A stretch of 64,000 nucleotides of DNA from Gemmatimonadota bacterium. Lineage in GTDB: Bacteria > Gemmatimonadota > Gemmatimonadetes > Longimicrobiales > Gaopeijiaceae. The notes under the pieces were generated by a model. The model ran no database searches. It saw only the letters and a program-made list of their open reading frames with translations, and was not told where the DNA came from. Location of the stretch: assembly GCA_022560615.1 (NCBI GenBank), contig JADFSR010000006.1, forward strand, positions 1 to 64,000, given 5' to 3'. Positions within the stretch are counted from its first letter, which is position 1; each line of letters opens with the position of its first letter. Below are positions 49,742 through 58,900 of the stretch, one piece after another. Both the position numbers and the translations under genes were made by a program.

Positions 49742-51679
49742 TCACGACCGCTTTACGTCCACCAGTCCCCGGCGCCGCTTCAAGACCTGACGTGGCATGA
49801 GGTAGCGCTGCTCCGGGGGGACGGCAGGCGGCTGGTTCCGGTGTCGCTCGGCGGTCGGTTCGGTCGGCTCGGGGAGCGGCCACGTCACCACTCGCAGCTC
49901 GGGCGGCGGGTTGACCTCGGTGGGCACAAGAAACAAGCCACGTCGACGGGCCCATCGACCCAGGCCCGGGCTGCTCGTCCAGCGCACCAAAGGAGCGGCC
50001 AGAAGCAACCCCACGAATATCGGGCTCAGCCAGAGGAAGAAGGCCGGGCTGAAATAGAGAGTCACGGCGGCCCAAGCCAGCCCGACGCCCGTGATTCCCA
50101 CCGTCTTGTGTGCAGCCTCTCGCCAACTGACGGCACGGTCCCCCCGAGTCTGGGGGTCCCACCGGATGTCATGACCGATCAGGACACTGACAACGAAGCG
50201 GGTGTGATACATCATCAAGAGTGGTGCGACCACCACGGAAAAGCCGATTTCCAGCACGCCACTCAGGAGCAGCCGGCCGACTCCACCGAACGACCGCCGG
50301 TGGCGGATCACGGCCAGAAACATCCCCAGGAACTTGGGAAGCAAGAGCATGACGCCCGTCACGGCGAGGAACGAGATGGTGGGGCGGGCTCGTGGGGGTG
50401 CCCAGTCGGCGAAGAGGGCCGAGCCGACACCGATGAGCGAACTGCTGATTTCTGGAAGCACGACGTACACCGTGCTGCCGATCAAGATGAGTAGCCAGAG
50501 CAGGGACGCAACGTAGCCCATGGCCCCGAGCAGGAAGTGCAGCCGGTTCATGGAGTGCAGGCCGTAGGCCGGCATCAGTCGGAGATGCTGGAGACTCCCC
50601 TGGCTCCAACGCCGATCACGCTTGGCGTAGTCCAGCAGGTTGCCGGGCACCTCCTCATAGCTGCCGTCCAAAGTGGGCAAGAGATAGACCTGCCAGCCAG
50701 CCCGACGAAGGAGCGCTGCCTCCACGAAATCGTGGCTGAGGATGTCACCCCCGAACGGGGGACGACCGGGCAACACGGGAAGGCCACAATTGTCGGTGAA
50801 GGCCCGTATTCGCACGATGGCATTGTGGCCCCAGTAGTTGGCTGAGTCGGTCTGCCAGAAGCTCTGACCCGTCGCCAGCATCGTGCTATACAGCCGGGCG
50901 GCGAACTGCACCAAACGGCCGAAGAGCGTGACCTCTTGCCCAGGTATGGGAACGGTCTGAATGAGCCCGGCGGCCGGATTCGCCTCCATCTTCTGAACGA
51001 GCTCGACGAGCGTGGCCCCGCTCATGATGCTATCTGCATCCAACACGACCATAAAGTCGTAACGCCCGCCCCACCGTTGGCAGAAGTCGGCTATGTTTCC
51101 GGCCTTACGACCGGTGTTGGCAAGCCGACGACGGTAGTAGAGCTGGGGGGGATGGTCCCCCTTCTCGCGCAGCGTCCTCCAGGCCGTCTCCTCCGCCAGG
51201 GCAATGGAGGGGTCGGTGGTATCGCTGAGCAGATAGACATCGAAGCGATCACCGTGACCCGTGCGCGCCAGCGACTGAATGGTGGCGGTCAAGCCGCTCA
51301 TGATCCGGGCCGGGTCTTCGTTACAGACGGGCATGACCACGGCTGTGCGCCCCCTTAGAGGAGCATATGCCACGACCCTGTCCGCGACCCGATCGAGTGA
51401 CAGGGGATCCCGCCGGAGGAGTTGAAGAACGAATCCGATGATGCCGTTCCAGAACGAGATGGCGATCCATCCAAAAGTCCCGGCGAACGGCAGGAGGATC
51501 GCGATCTCGAGAGCGCTGATGCCGTTCGACCGCACGATGTCGAGCATCACCAGCACGCCGGTCACGGTCGTGCCGACAACCAGACCCAAGAACAACCAGC
51601 GGCGCAGCCGCTTGAGAGGCAGATAGATGGTGTGGTCCCGTGGGACCGGTCCAGGTGACACGATTCCGTCAGCCGACAT
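49742..51679 (-). CDS. mdoH: Glucans biosynthesis glucosyltransferase MdoH/OpgH
   Basis: 645 residues. Multi-pass inner-membrane GT2 enzyme that polymerises UDP-glucose into the beta-glucan backbone of osmoregulated periplasmic glucans. Visible parts: two N-terminal helices, the GT2 domain with VVMPVCNEDPARIMSG, MVVLDADSIMSG, HDFVEAALLRRAGW and the RRWSQGSLQH (Q-x-x-R-W-like) motif, then several C-terminal helices. It is shorter at the N-terminus than the E. coli protein. Its start overlaps mdoG by 11 nt. Confidence 0.93.
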   Translation of the reverse strand: MSADGIVSPGPVPRDHTIYLPLKRLRRWLFLGLVVGTTVTGVLVMLDIVRSNGISALEIAILLPFAGTFGWIAISFWNGIIGFVLQLLRRDPLSLDRVADRVVAYAPLRGRTAVVMPVCNEDPARIMSGLTATIQSLARTGHGDRFDVYLLSDTTDPSIALAEETAWRTLREKGDHPPQLYYRRRLANTGRKAGNIADFCQRWGGRYDFMVVLDADSIMSGATLVELVQKMEANPAAGLIQTVPIPGQEVTLFGRLVQFAARLYSTMLATGQSFWQTDSANYWGHNAIVRIRAFTDNCGLPVLPGRPPFGGDILSHDFVEAALLRRAGWQVYLLPTLDGSYEEVPGNLLDYAKRDRRWSQGSLQHLRLMPAYGLHSMNRLHFLLGAMGYVASLLWLLILIGSTVYVVLPEISSSLIGVGSALFADWAPPRARPTISFLAVTGVMLLLPKFLGMFLAVIRHRRSFGGVGRLLLSGVLEIGFSVVVAPLLMMYHTRFVVSVLIGHDIRWDPQTRGDRAVSWREAAHKTVGITGVGLAWAAVTLYFSPAFFLWLSPIFVGLLLAAPLVRWTSSPGLGRWARRRGLFLVPTEVNPPPELRVVTWPLPEPTEPTAERHRNQPPAVPPEQRYLMPRQVLKRRRGLVDVKRS

Positions 51680-53315
51680 CGTCGGGATACCAGACGTACG
51701 ACCACGTTTCCGTCAGGCGCTCGCCTTCCGTCTCGAGGAACAGCCGCATGTCGGACGGGCGATTCCCATCGGGCACCAGCTCGAAGGTCGCGCGCCAACC
51801 ACGGCGGTCAGGGAGCGGTTGTACGACCAGATTGGACACGCTCCCCGCGGTGGTCTCCAGGACGGCCTCGGGCTTGCCCAACCCCATAGGAGACAGGGCA
51901 TCCTCCACCACGAAGTCCACGACAAACCGCCGCTGGGTCCGTGGCGGCGGATCCGTCTCCCCAGGCAGAGCCACCCACCCGATACGCGTGCGCTCCACCT
52001 GGGCAAGCGTTTGCGAGTCGAGCCTGCGGTCGAGGGTGACGAGCCGGTAGCGGTAGACCCTCTCCTCGCCGGCCCGAAACGGCTGATCGGGCGCCCAGTA
52101 GGCCACGATGTTGTCTTTGAACTCCGAATCGGTCGGAATCTCCACCAGCTCGACCCCCCCGCGGCCCCAATCGCCGTCTCCCAACGCCACCCATTCGCTG
52201 GGGCGCCGATGATACTGGGCCTCAAGGTCGAGGTAGCTCCCGAAGTCGCGGTCGCGTTGAAGGAGGCCGAACCCCCTTGGGCCATCGTCGCGAAGCGAGG
52301 TGACCCGGAGGGCCAGCCCGTTGCTGAGCGGGCGCCAGATCCACTCGTCACCGCCCGTATGCATCATGAGGCCGTCCGAGTCGTGAACCTGGGGGCGGAA
52401 GTCGTCGAAGCGCCGTGCCCCGTTGGGGCCGTACAGGAACATGCTGGTCAGCGGAGCCACTCCGAGCTTGGCCACGTCCCGACGAGCGAACAGTCTGGCT
52501 TCCACCTCCAGAGCCGTCTGGAAGCCCGGCTCTAGCTCGAAGCGATAGGCGCCCGTCACCGACGGGCCCTCGAGCAGCGCAAAAAAAGTCAGCGAGCGAG
52601 CCTCCGGAGTCGGCTGGACGAGCCAGAACTCTCGGAATGCCGGAAATTCCTCCCCACTGGGCTGAGCGACATCTACGGCCAGGCCTCGAGACGAGAGGCC
52701 GTGAACGTGATCGGAGCCTAGGAGACGGAAGTAAGAGGCCCCGAGAAACACGACGATCTCTTCGCGATAGTCGGGCCCCTTCACGGGGTAGTAGACCCTG
52801 AATCCGGCATAGCCCAGCTGGGGCCCCGCTGCCTCGGCAGCCCCCGCCGCGATGCTGTCGTATCGGTAGAGGCTACGGTCGAAGGGAAGCGTGACCACGT
52901 TTCCGTCCTTCAGTACGTGGATGCGGACCGGCTCCTGGTAGAGAAAGCCTGGATGAAGAAGCTGCACCGCGAAACGGGCGTCGTCTTGCCAAAGGGAGGC
53001 CTCGGGACGGAAGTTGATTACCCGATACTGCTCGTAGCTCAAGCTTGCCAGGGCCTTCGGTAGGAACCCTCCCTGCGGCAGGTGCCCCGTCAGGGCCGAG
53101 CTGCGAGCGCGGTCGACGACATGCTCGAACAGCGTCTCTGTGGTCACCCGCTGGGGTACGGGGGGAGATGGCTCCAGAGTAAACCAGTGGGGTGGGGCTA
53201 CGGCCGCATCGCCTGCCAGCTCTTCGGCGGACGGGGTGGAAGCCGCCTCACTTCGGCAGCTGACGGTGAGGGGAAGCGTGACGGCGAGAAGAACGAGCGA
53301 GCGACGAACCGCCAT
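51669..53315 (-). CDS. mdoG: Glucan biosynthesis protein MdoG/OpgG
   Basis: 548 residues; the periplasmic beta-sandwich partner of MdoH. Motifs ALASLSYEQYRVINFRPEAS, LGASYFRLLG and LEGPSVTGAYRFELEPG are characteristic. The signal sequence ends LTVSC, a lipobox, so this copy is probably a lipoprotein, unlike the soluble E. coli MdoG. It is transcribed first in the mdoGH operon, divergent from the sulfatase-fold gene with 111 bp between. Confidence 0.92.
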   Translation of the reverse strand: MAVRRSLVLLAVTLPLTVSCRSEAASTPSAEELAGDAAVAPPHWFTLEPSPPVPQRVTTETLFEHVVDRARSSALTGHLPQGGFLPKALASLSYEQYRVINFRPEASLWQDDARFAVQLLHPGFLYQEPVRIHVLKDGNVVTLPFDRSLYRYDSIAAGAAEAAGPQLGYAGFRVYYPVKGPDYREEIVVFLGASYFRLLGSDHVHGLSSRGLAVDVAQPSGEEFPAFREFWLVQPTPEARSLTFFALLEGPSVTGAYRFELEPGFQTALEVEARLFARRDVAKLGVAPLTSMFLYGPNGARRFDDFRPQVHDSDGLMMHTGGDEWIWRPLSNGLALRVTSLRDDGPRGFGLLQRDRDFGSYLDLEAQYHRRPSEWVALGDGDWGRGGVELVEIPTDSEFKDNIVAYWAPDQPFRAGEERVYRYRLVTLDRRLDSQTLAQVERTRIGWVALPGETDPPPRTQRRFVVDFVVEDALSPMGLGKPEAVLETTAGSVSNLVVQPLPDRRGWRATFELVPDGNRPSDMRLFLETEGERLTETWSYVWYPDDVG

Positions 53316-53426
53316 GGCTTATTGCAACTCCGAAAACGGGAACGGAGACAAGATGAAGCGACAGTATGGCCGCCGTGTCACGCTCGGCCAAGATCTGGGC
53401 GCGGTCGAGCGCGCAGCCGGACCACG

Positions 53427-55064
53427 ATGACCAGACCGTTCCTTCGGCTGATCGGCGCCCTGCTAATCATCGACGCGCTGTTCCTGGGACCGTACTGGGT
53501 ACTGACCGGTAATGCGGCCGCCTCTTGGATTGCGTTGGAGGCGTCACTGGCCGTGGGTGTGTTCGCCTTGCTGCCCCGCGCGCGCTGGAGCACGGCGATC
53601 GCGGGCCTTGTTGCCGTGCTGACGGTCGCCCTGAGCTTGCTGGTCTTTGCCGACGAAGCGGCCCGTCAGATCCTTGGACGGCCCCTTAACCTCTACTTGG
53701 ATGTGAGGCTGTCGGGTGCAGTGGTCAACCTGCTCGAGGGAGCGCTAGGTGGGCTGACGGCGGCGCTCATCTTCCTCGGCGGGCTGGTTGGTGCCGCGCT
53801 GGTCATTTGGTTGCTGACGACGCTTCTGTCACCGATCGACATTCAGAAGGGCCGAAGGCCGCGGAAGATCGCGGGGTTGGTGCTCGTCGCGTTCGCGAGC
53901 CTGGGAATCGTGGGCGTGGGGTTCCCGGCGCACTCCTCGAGGACGTCGATGCCGGGGATCTGGGTGGCACGCGATCAGGTGCGCCACTTCGTCAGGATGC
54001 TCGGCGAACGAGATCGGTTCGAGACCGAGATGGAGGCCGCGCCAGCAAGCTATTCGGAGCGACCAGGCCTACTGGCGGCGCTCGAGGGGCGTGACGTCAT
54101 ACTGGCCTTTCTCGAGTCTTATGGAGTCTCGGCGTTGGATGACCCGCGCTATTCCTCGGTGGTTCTACCGGGCTTGCAGCGGTTGCACGAGCGGGTGACT
54201 CGGGCGGGCCTGCACATCGCGACGGGCACACTGGTCGCGCCCAGCCAGGGCGGGCAATCGTGGCTTGGCCACATGACCGTGCTGAGCGGTCTATGGGTGG
54301 ACAACCAGCTTCGGTACGACGTGCTATTGGCCAGCGGCCGAGAGACGCTGATCGACGACTTTCGACGTGCCGGCCACCGCACGGTCACGCTCATGCCGGC
54401 CACCACGATGGCGTGGCCTGAGGGGGAACGCTTCGGCTACGACCAGATCTTCGCGTTCGACGACATGAACTATGGGGGCCCGCCTTTGAACTGGGTCACC
54501 ATGCCGGACCAGTTCACTTGGTCTTTTTTGGAGGAGCACGTTCGCCGTTCGGGCGACCCTCGGGCCCTATTCGCCGAAGTTGGATTGATCAGCAGTCACG
54601 CGCCCTGGACACCGATCCTGCCCGTCCTGGAAGATTGGGAGGCTATTGGGGATGGATCGGTCTTCGCGCGCTTCGAGAACACCGGCGAGAGCCCCGCAGA
54701 GCTGTGGCAGGACTACGACCGCGTCCGGGAGCAGTACGCGCTTTCCCTCGGCTACGCGCTGGAGGTGATGGGAGCCTATGCAGAGCGTTACGTAGACGAC
54801 CGGACCCTGCTCATCGTGCTCGGCGATCACCAGCCGGCTCCGCTCATCACCGGGGAAGATGTGAGCCGGGCGGTCCCGGTCCATGTGATCAGTGGAGATG
54901 AGACACTGGTCAGGCCGTTCGTCGACTGGGGGTTCAAGCCTGGGGTCTTACCGGATCCAGGCGTGCCGTCACGAGGCATGGACGCCTTTCGGAGCTGGTT
55001 CGTCGGAGCGTTCAGTGTTCCTGAAACCGAGGAGAGCAGGCGCTCGACCGCCGCCGGGTCGTAG
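53427..55064 (+). CDS. Membrane sulfatase/phosphoglycerol-transferase-like enzyme
   Basis: 545 residues from ATG 53427. Four or five membrane helices occupy residues 1-165. The periplasmic part has the alkaline-phosphatase fold: FLESYGVSAL at the nucleophile position (Ser, where many LtaS/OpgB enzymes have Thr), a metal site SSHAPWTP and LIVLGDHQPAP. Next to mdoGH it is a good candidate for adding phosphoglycerol or similar groups to the glucans, as OpgB does. That role is inferred. Confidence 0.82.
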   Translation: MTRPFLRLIGALLIIDALFLGPYWVLTGNAAASWIALEASLAVGVFALLPRARWSTAIAGLVAVLTVALSLLVFADEAARQILGRPLNLYLDVRLSGAVVNLLEGALGGLTAALIFLGGLVGAALVIWLLTTLLSPIDIQKGRRPRKIAGLVLVAFASLGIVGVGFPAHSSRTSMPGIWVARDQVRHFVRMLGERDRFETEMEAAPASYSERPGLLAALEGRDVILAFLESYGVSALDDPRYSSVVLPGLQRLHERVTRAGLHIATGTLVAPSQGGQSWLGHMTVLSGLWVDNQLRYDVLLASGRETLIDDFRRAGHRTVTLMPATTMAWPEGERFGYDQIFAFDDMNYGGPPLNWVTMPDQFTWSFLEEHVRRSGDPRALFAEVGLISSHAPWTPILPVLEDWEAIGDGSVFARFENTGESPAELWQDYDRVREQYALSLGYALEVMGAYAERYVDDRTLLIVLGDHQPAPLITGEDVSRAVPVHVISGDETLVRPFVDWGFKPGVLPDPGVPSRGMDAFRSWFVGAFSVPETEESRRSTAAGS

Positions 55065-55273
55065 ATTTGCAAGGTATCGACCAAGGAACGATCGGAGCGA
55101 CTGGCCTGTTTGCCGCACGTTACGGGGCTCTCCAACGTGACGCGTGCCTGCGTCCCTCGCCGGCGGTCGCCACCATCGGATTCTTCTTGCTTCGATTCGA
55201 ATCAGCCGATTCGCTGACCCGTGGAGGGAAAGGGTCATCTTGATCCTAGGAACTTGCCGTCCACATGAGGGCG

Positions 55274-55313
55274 GCCGGCGGAGGGACTCAACTCACTACG
55301 CACTTCCGCCGGC
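55274..55313 (-). terminator. Long GC hairpin downstream of ribA
   Basis: GCCGGCGGA (55274-55282) pairs perfectly with TCCGCCGGC (55305-55313) around a 22-nt loop, 12 nt past the ribA stop. No T-tract follows. A likely transcript end for ribA. The rest of 55065-55325 shows nothing coding. Confidence 0.55.
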
Positions 55314-55325
55314 ATGGCCGGGTGC

Positions 55326-56453
55326 CTAATCCGCCGAGACGCGCTGCGAGATCATGTCCATCAGCCAGTGGCCCGAGCGGTCTGCCTTGGCCTGTACGTA
55401 ACGCAGGTTGTGCCGGTTGATTTCGCCGTAGAGGGGAGTGCGCTCGGCGACTTCGATGCCGCTCTCCTCCAACGCCTTCACCTTGTCGGGGTTGTTGGTG
55501 AGGAGCTCGACACGCGTGATCTCGAGGTGGCGCAGAATCGCCACTGCCGCGTCGTAGTGCCGCTCGTCGGCGCCGAAGCCGAGCACGCCGTCGGCGTCGA
55601 CGGTGTCCAAACCATTATCCTGGAGGTTGTAGGCGCGGATCTTGTTGCCCAGTCCGATGCCGCGGCCCTCCTGCGCTAGGTACACCAGCACGCCTCCGCC
55701 CCGATTCTTGAAGTGGCGGAGGCTCCCGCGGAGCTGCTCACCGCAGTCACAGCGCAGGCTGCCGAACAAGTCGCCTGTGATGCAGGCCGAGTGGACACGC
55801 ACCGGCACCGGATCGGGCCAGTCTGTTCGAGGGCCGATCAGAACCGCCACGTGCTCCAGGAAACCCCCGCCTTCGCGAAAGAATACGAAGCGGGAGTCCT
55901 CGGCGTCGGCCAACGGAACCAGTGCCGCAGCCACGCTGGTGACCTCGATCCCGGACCGGGCCACGGCGCCCTCGACCTCCTCATTCGAGACGTCCAGAAT
56001 CGTCCCGTCCTCGATCCAGCGCATGAGCGCCGGGGAGCCGGGATCCACCTCCACGCTCACGACGGCCGGAAGGAGACGTCCGAATCGGGTGAGCGCCAAT
56101 CCTGCCGATTCGGTAGGGGTCGCCGGACGTGCGTCGAAGCGGCGCAGGGGCTCCGACTGATCGGCTATCGGCTCCGTCGCGAGTCTCATGATCGTCTGGG
56201 GCGTCTCGCCCCGGCCGAGTCCAATGCTGAGGTTCGACTCGCCCTCGTGCGCGTCAATGCCCATCGCTCGACCACGATGATGTGTAACCACCAGCCGAAG
56301 CGGCGTGCCCAGGGCACGGAGCTGCTCCAGCCGGTCCGGGGCGAGACCCTCGACCGCGGCGACCAGGGCGCACGCACTCCGGGCCTTATCGGTCACACGA
56401 AGAGCTCGCCCCTGCTTGAGCTCGAAGAGTCCTCTTTCCGCTTTGTGCGCCAT
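55326..56453 (-). CDS. ribA: GTP cyclohydrolase II with extra N-terminal domain
   Basis: 375 residues. The C-terminal ~200 residues are GTP cyclohydrolase II: zinc ligands C-x10-C-x-C in CITGDLFGSLRCDCGEQL, YLAQEGRGIGLGNKIRAYNL and ELLTNNPDKVKALEESG. The RAY tyrosine, which as I recall separates full ring-opening with formate release from retention of the formyl group, is kept. The N-terminal ~165 residues (RALRVTDKARSACALVAAVE) resemble the extra domain of some proteobacterial RibA proteins and lack the RibB motifs. Function: first step from GTP toward diaminopyrimidine products. Confidence 0.9.
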   Translation of the reverse strand: MAHKAERGLFELKQGRALRVTDKARSACALVAAVEGLAPDRLEQLRALGTPLRLVVTHHRGRAMGIDAHEGESNLSIGLGRGETPQTIMRLATEPIADQSEPLRRFDARPATPTESAGLALTRFGRLLPAVVSVEVDPGSPALMRWIEDGTILDVSNEEVEGAVARSGIEVTSVAAALVPLADAEDSRFVFFREGGGFLEHVAVLIGPRTDWPDPVPVRVHSACITGDLFGSLRCDCGEQLRGSLRHFKNRGGGVLVYLAQEGRGIGLGNKIRAYNLQDNGLDTVDADGVLGFGADERHYDAAVAILRHLEITRVELLTNNPDKVKALEESGIEVAERTPLYGEINRHNLRYVQAKADRSGHWLMDMISQRVSAD

Positions 56454-56633
56454 TCGGTCAGGTGGTATCGTTGGGCCAGCGTGTGCTCCGAAACGAGCCT
56501 CGTGGGTGGGCGAGCCGCTCCACGGTTCGCCCCGAAAGCCTGCTCCGAGGCCGTCGACCGAATGATGCGCCTGTGGGTCTCCGGCTGCTGAGGGTGTTCA
56601 TTAAGATGATCAGGCTGGTCTCTGGGTGGGTGC

Positions 56634-57227
56634 TTGTCAATGGGCTGCTCCCATCTTTTCCACTGGTCGGTCGTGCTCCTCCTGCTGGTGCAGATCCCGG
56701 GGGGGATGGCGATGATCGCGCCCGGCCTCGGGCAGGGGTCGATCGACCGGCTCTTCGTCCTGCACAAGGGGCTCGGCGTGGTGCTGCTCGTGGTCGCGGT
56801 GGTTCGAGTGCTGTGGCGGCTGACCCACCGGCCGCCACCGATGTCGGAGGCCATCCCGGAGATGGAGCGACGCATCGCGGCCGTGGCGCATGGCGCCACC
56901 TATGCGGGCCTGGTCGTGGTCGCGGGGCGCGGGTACGTGCGCGTCGTCGGGGAGGGCTTCCCCATCGAGCTGATGGACGCGCTCCGGCTGCCGACGATGC
57001 TTCCTCTGATGCCCGAGGTCGCGTCGCTGGCGTCCCTCGTGCATCGGTTCTCGACCTTTTTGCTGGTGGCCCTCGTGGCGATTCACGTGGCACAGGTGCT
57101 GCGCCACCACCTCGTGGTTCCGGACGGAACGCTGGCGCGGATGTGGCCGCCGCTGGGAGGGCGGAAGCACCAACTCGACATCGAAACCAAGCCCCAAGGA
57201 GAGACCGATAGTGCGGCGCCGCATTGA
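56634..57227 (+). CDS. Cytochrome b561-family protein
   Basis: About 197 residues, four membrane helices. Heme-ligand histidines are seen in HLFHWSVVLLLLVQ, FVLHKGLGVVLLV, LVHRFSTFLLVALVAIHVA and QVLRHHLVV. Family members exchange electrons with quinol or superoxide in the membrane. I use TTG 56634, with an ATG 6 nt later as alternative. It overlaps the FkbM-like gene by 17 nt. The 180 bp upstream (56454-56633) are a divergent promoter region. Confidence 0.85.
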   Translation: MSMGCSHLFHWSVVLLLLVQIPGGMAMIAPGLGQGSIDRLFVLHKGLGVVLLVVAVVRVLWRLTHRPPPMSEAIPEMERRIAAVAHGATYAGLVVVAGRGYVRVVGEGFPIELMDALRLPTMLPLMPEVASLASLVHRFSTFLLVALVAIHVAQVLRHHLVVPDGTLARMWPPLGGRKHQLDIETKPQGETDSAAPH

Positions 57228-58044
57228 CCGGTGGCTCGGCCTTGTCCGCTCGCTGATCATCTACTGGCGGCCGGGCCGGCAGCGCGGGCTTCGGCGGCTA
57301 TACCGCCCCTTCGTCGGGGAGGGGGATTTGGCCTTCGACGTGGGAGCGCACCTGGGCGACCGCACGGCGGCGTTCCGGAAGCTGGGCGCGCGGGTGGTGG
57401 CTCTGGAGCCCCAGCCCGCGGTGCGCCGTTGGCTCGTGCTGCTGGTGGGGCGCAGCCGGGACGTCTCGGTTCGGGCGGAGGCGGTGGGGCGCGCGGTCGG
57501 CACCGCCCGCTTGGCCCTGAGCCACCGCACGCCGACCATGTCCTCCCTGGCCGAGGACTGGCCTAACGCCTTGGCCGAACGAAATCCCGTCTTCGGCGGC
57601 GTGCGCTGGGACGACTCGATTACGGTGCCGGTAACGACGCTGGACGCGTTGATCGAGCAGTATGGCCTCCCTCGCTTCTGCAAGATCGACGTGGAGGGGT
57701 ACGAAGCCGAGGTGCTGGCGGGCCTGAGTCACCGTATCCCGGCGCTCTCGGTCGAGTTCGTGGTAGGCGCTCTGGACGTCGCCGAGGCGTGCGTGCGCAG
57801 GCTCGAAGCGCTAGGTGCGTACGAGTTCAACGTGGTCGAAGGAGAGGAGAGGAATTTCGTGTCGAAGCGGTGGCTCACGGCCGATGAGATGGTCGCCTGG
57901 CTTAGAGACGGCGCGGGAAGTAGATCTTCGGGAGACGTCTACGCCCGTCTAGGGTCCGACGAAGACGCCGCGGGGGACGGTGAGTCCGAGGGGGGCGCTG
58001 CGGGCTCGAACGAAGGCTCGAACGAACGCTCGATCGATGGCTGA
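57211..58044 (+). CDS. FkbM-family methyltransferase
   Basis: 277 residues from GTG 57211. The SAM-binding start is LAFDVGAHLGDRTAAFRKLG, then VVALEPQPAVRRWL and, at the C-terminal side of the fold, FCKIDVEGYEAEVLAGL, the FkbM signature. These enzymes O-methylate sugars or polyketide-like hydroxyls. The last 40 residues are a Glu/Gly/Ser-rich tail. It overlaps the creatininase gene by 8 nt. Confidence 0.88.
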   Translation: MRRRIDRWLGLVRSLIIYWRPGRQRGLRRLYRPFVGEGDLAFDVGAHLGDRTAAFRKLGARVVALEPQPAVRRWLVLLVGRSRDVSVRAEAVGRAVGTARLALSHRTPTMSSLAEDWPNALAERNPVFGGVRWDDSITVPVTTLDALIEQYGLPRFCKIDVEGYEAEVLAGLSHRIPALSVEFVVGALDVAEACVRRLEALGAYEFNVVEGEERNFVSKRWLTADEMVAWLRDGAGSRSSGDVYARLGSDEDAAGDGESEGGAAGSNEGSNERSIDG

Positions 58045-58873
58045 CGGGGCAGTCCGGTGGTGGCAGACGCTGACGACGGTGGACGCCGGGGCGATCGAGC
58101 TGAGCGATCCGGTCGTCGTCCTGCCCGTCGCCGCGATCGAGCAGCATGGACCTCACCTGCCCCTCTCCACTGATCTCGAGATCGGTCTCGGCTTGCTCTC
58201 TCAGGCCTTCGGGCGGCTGCCAGACGACTTTCCAGCCTGGGCTCTGCCGCCGCAAGCGATCGGCTGCAGCCGGGAGCACGCCCACTTTCCGGGCACGCTC
58301 TCCCTCGAGCCTGAGCAGCTCTCCGCTCTGATCGAGGGGACCGGCGAGGCGCTCGCCCGGACGGGGGTCCGGCGGCTCGTGCTGAGCAACAGCCACGGCG
58401 GGAACCGGCGCGCGCTGGAGACAGCCGGGCTCCGACTTCGCGACGAGCTGGGGATGCTGGTCGTGCATGCGAGCTGGTTCCGTTTTCCCAGGCCGGATGA
58501 CGTGGACCTCCCGGAGGAGGAGTGGCTTCATGGCATCCACGGCGGGGCGGTGGAGACGGCGATGATGATGCATCTCCGGCCGGATCTGGTGCGCACCTCC
58601 CAAGCTGCTCGGGCCCGCTCCCTCGGCGAGGAGCTGGGGCAGACGCTACGCCGGGTGTCTCCGGAGGGTGCGGCCTCGTTCTCCTGGCTCGCCGGCGATC
58701 TCCACCCCGACGGTGCGGTCGGGGACGCGACCCTGGCCGACGCCGATCTGGGGGCGCGCTTCGTGTCGCACTACGGGGCAGTCCTGGCGGAGGTGATCGA
58801 AGACGCCAGGGCATTCCCCCTGGATCGGCTTGGCGACCGGCTGGAGGACCGGCCGGTGGAGGACGCCCCGTGA
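58037..58873 (+). CDS. Creatininase-family amidohydrolase
   Basis: 278 residues. The metal and active-site motifs VAAIEQHGPHLPLSTDLEIG, LSNSHGGNRRA and HGIHGGAVETAMMM are complete. The family covers creatininase, mycofactocin MftE and archaeal ArfB, the deformylase that acts on the formylated pyrimidine made by GTP cyclohydrolase III. Beside ribA and a RibD-type reductase an ArfB-like role is attractive, though the canonical RibA tyrosine would make deformylation unnecessary. Reaction unproven. Confidence 0.88.
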   Translation: MADGAVRWWQTLTTVDAGAIELSDPVVVLPVAAIEQHGPHLPLSTDLEIGLGLLSQAFGRLPDDFPAWALPPQAIGCSREHAHFPGTLSLEPEQLSALIEGTGEALARTGVRRLVLSNSHGGNRRALETAGLRLRDELGMLVVHASWFRFPRPDDVDLPEEEWLHGIHGGAVETAMMMHLRPDLVRTSQAARARSLGEELGQTLRRVSPEGAASFSWLAGDLHPDGAVGDATLADADLGARFVSHYGAVLAEVIEDARAFPLDRLGDRLEDRPVEDAP

Positions 58874-58900
58874 GCGGATCCCTGAAGGCGGTGGGTCGGT

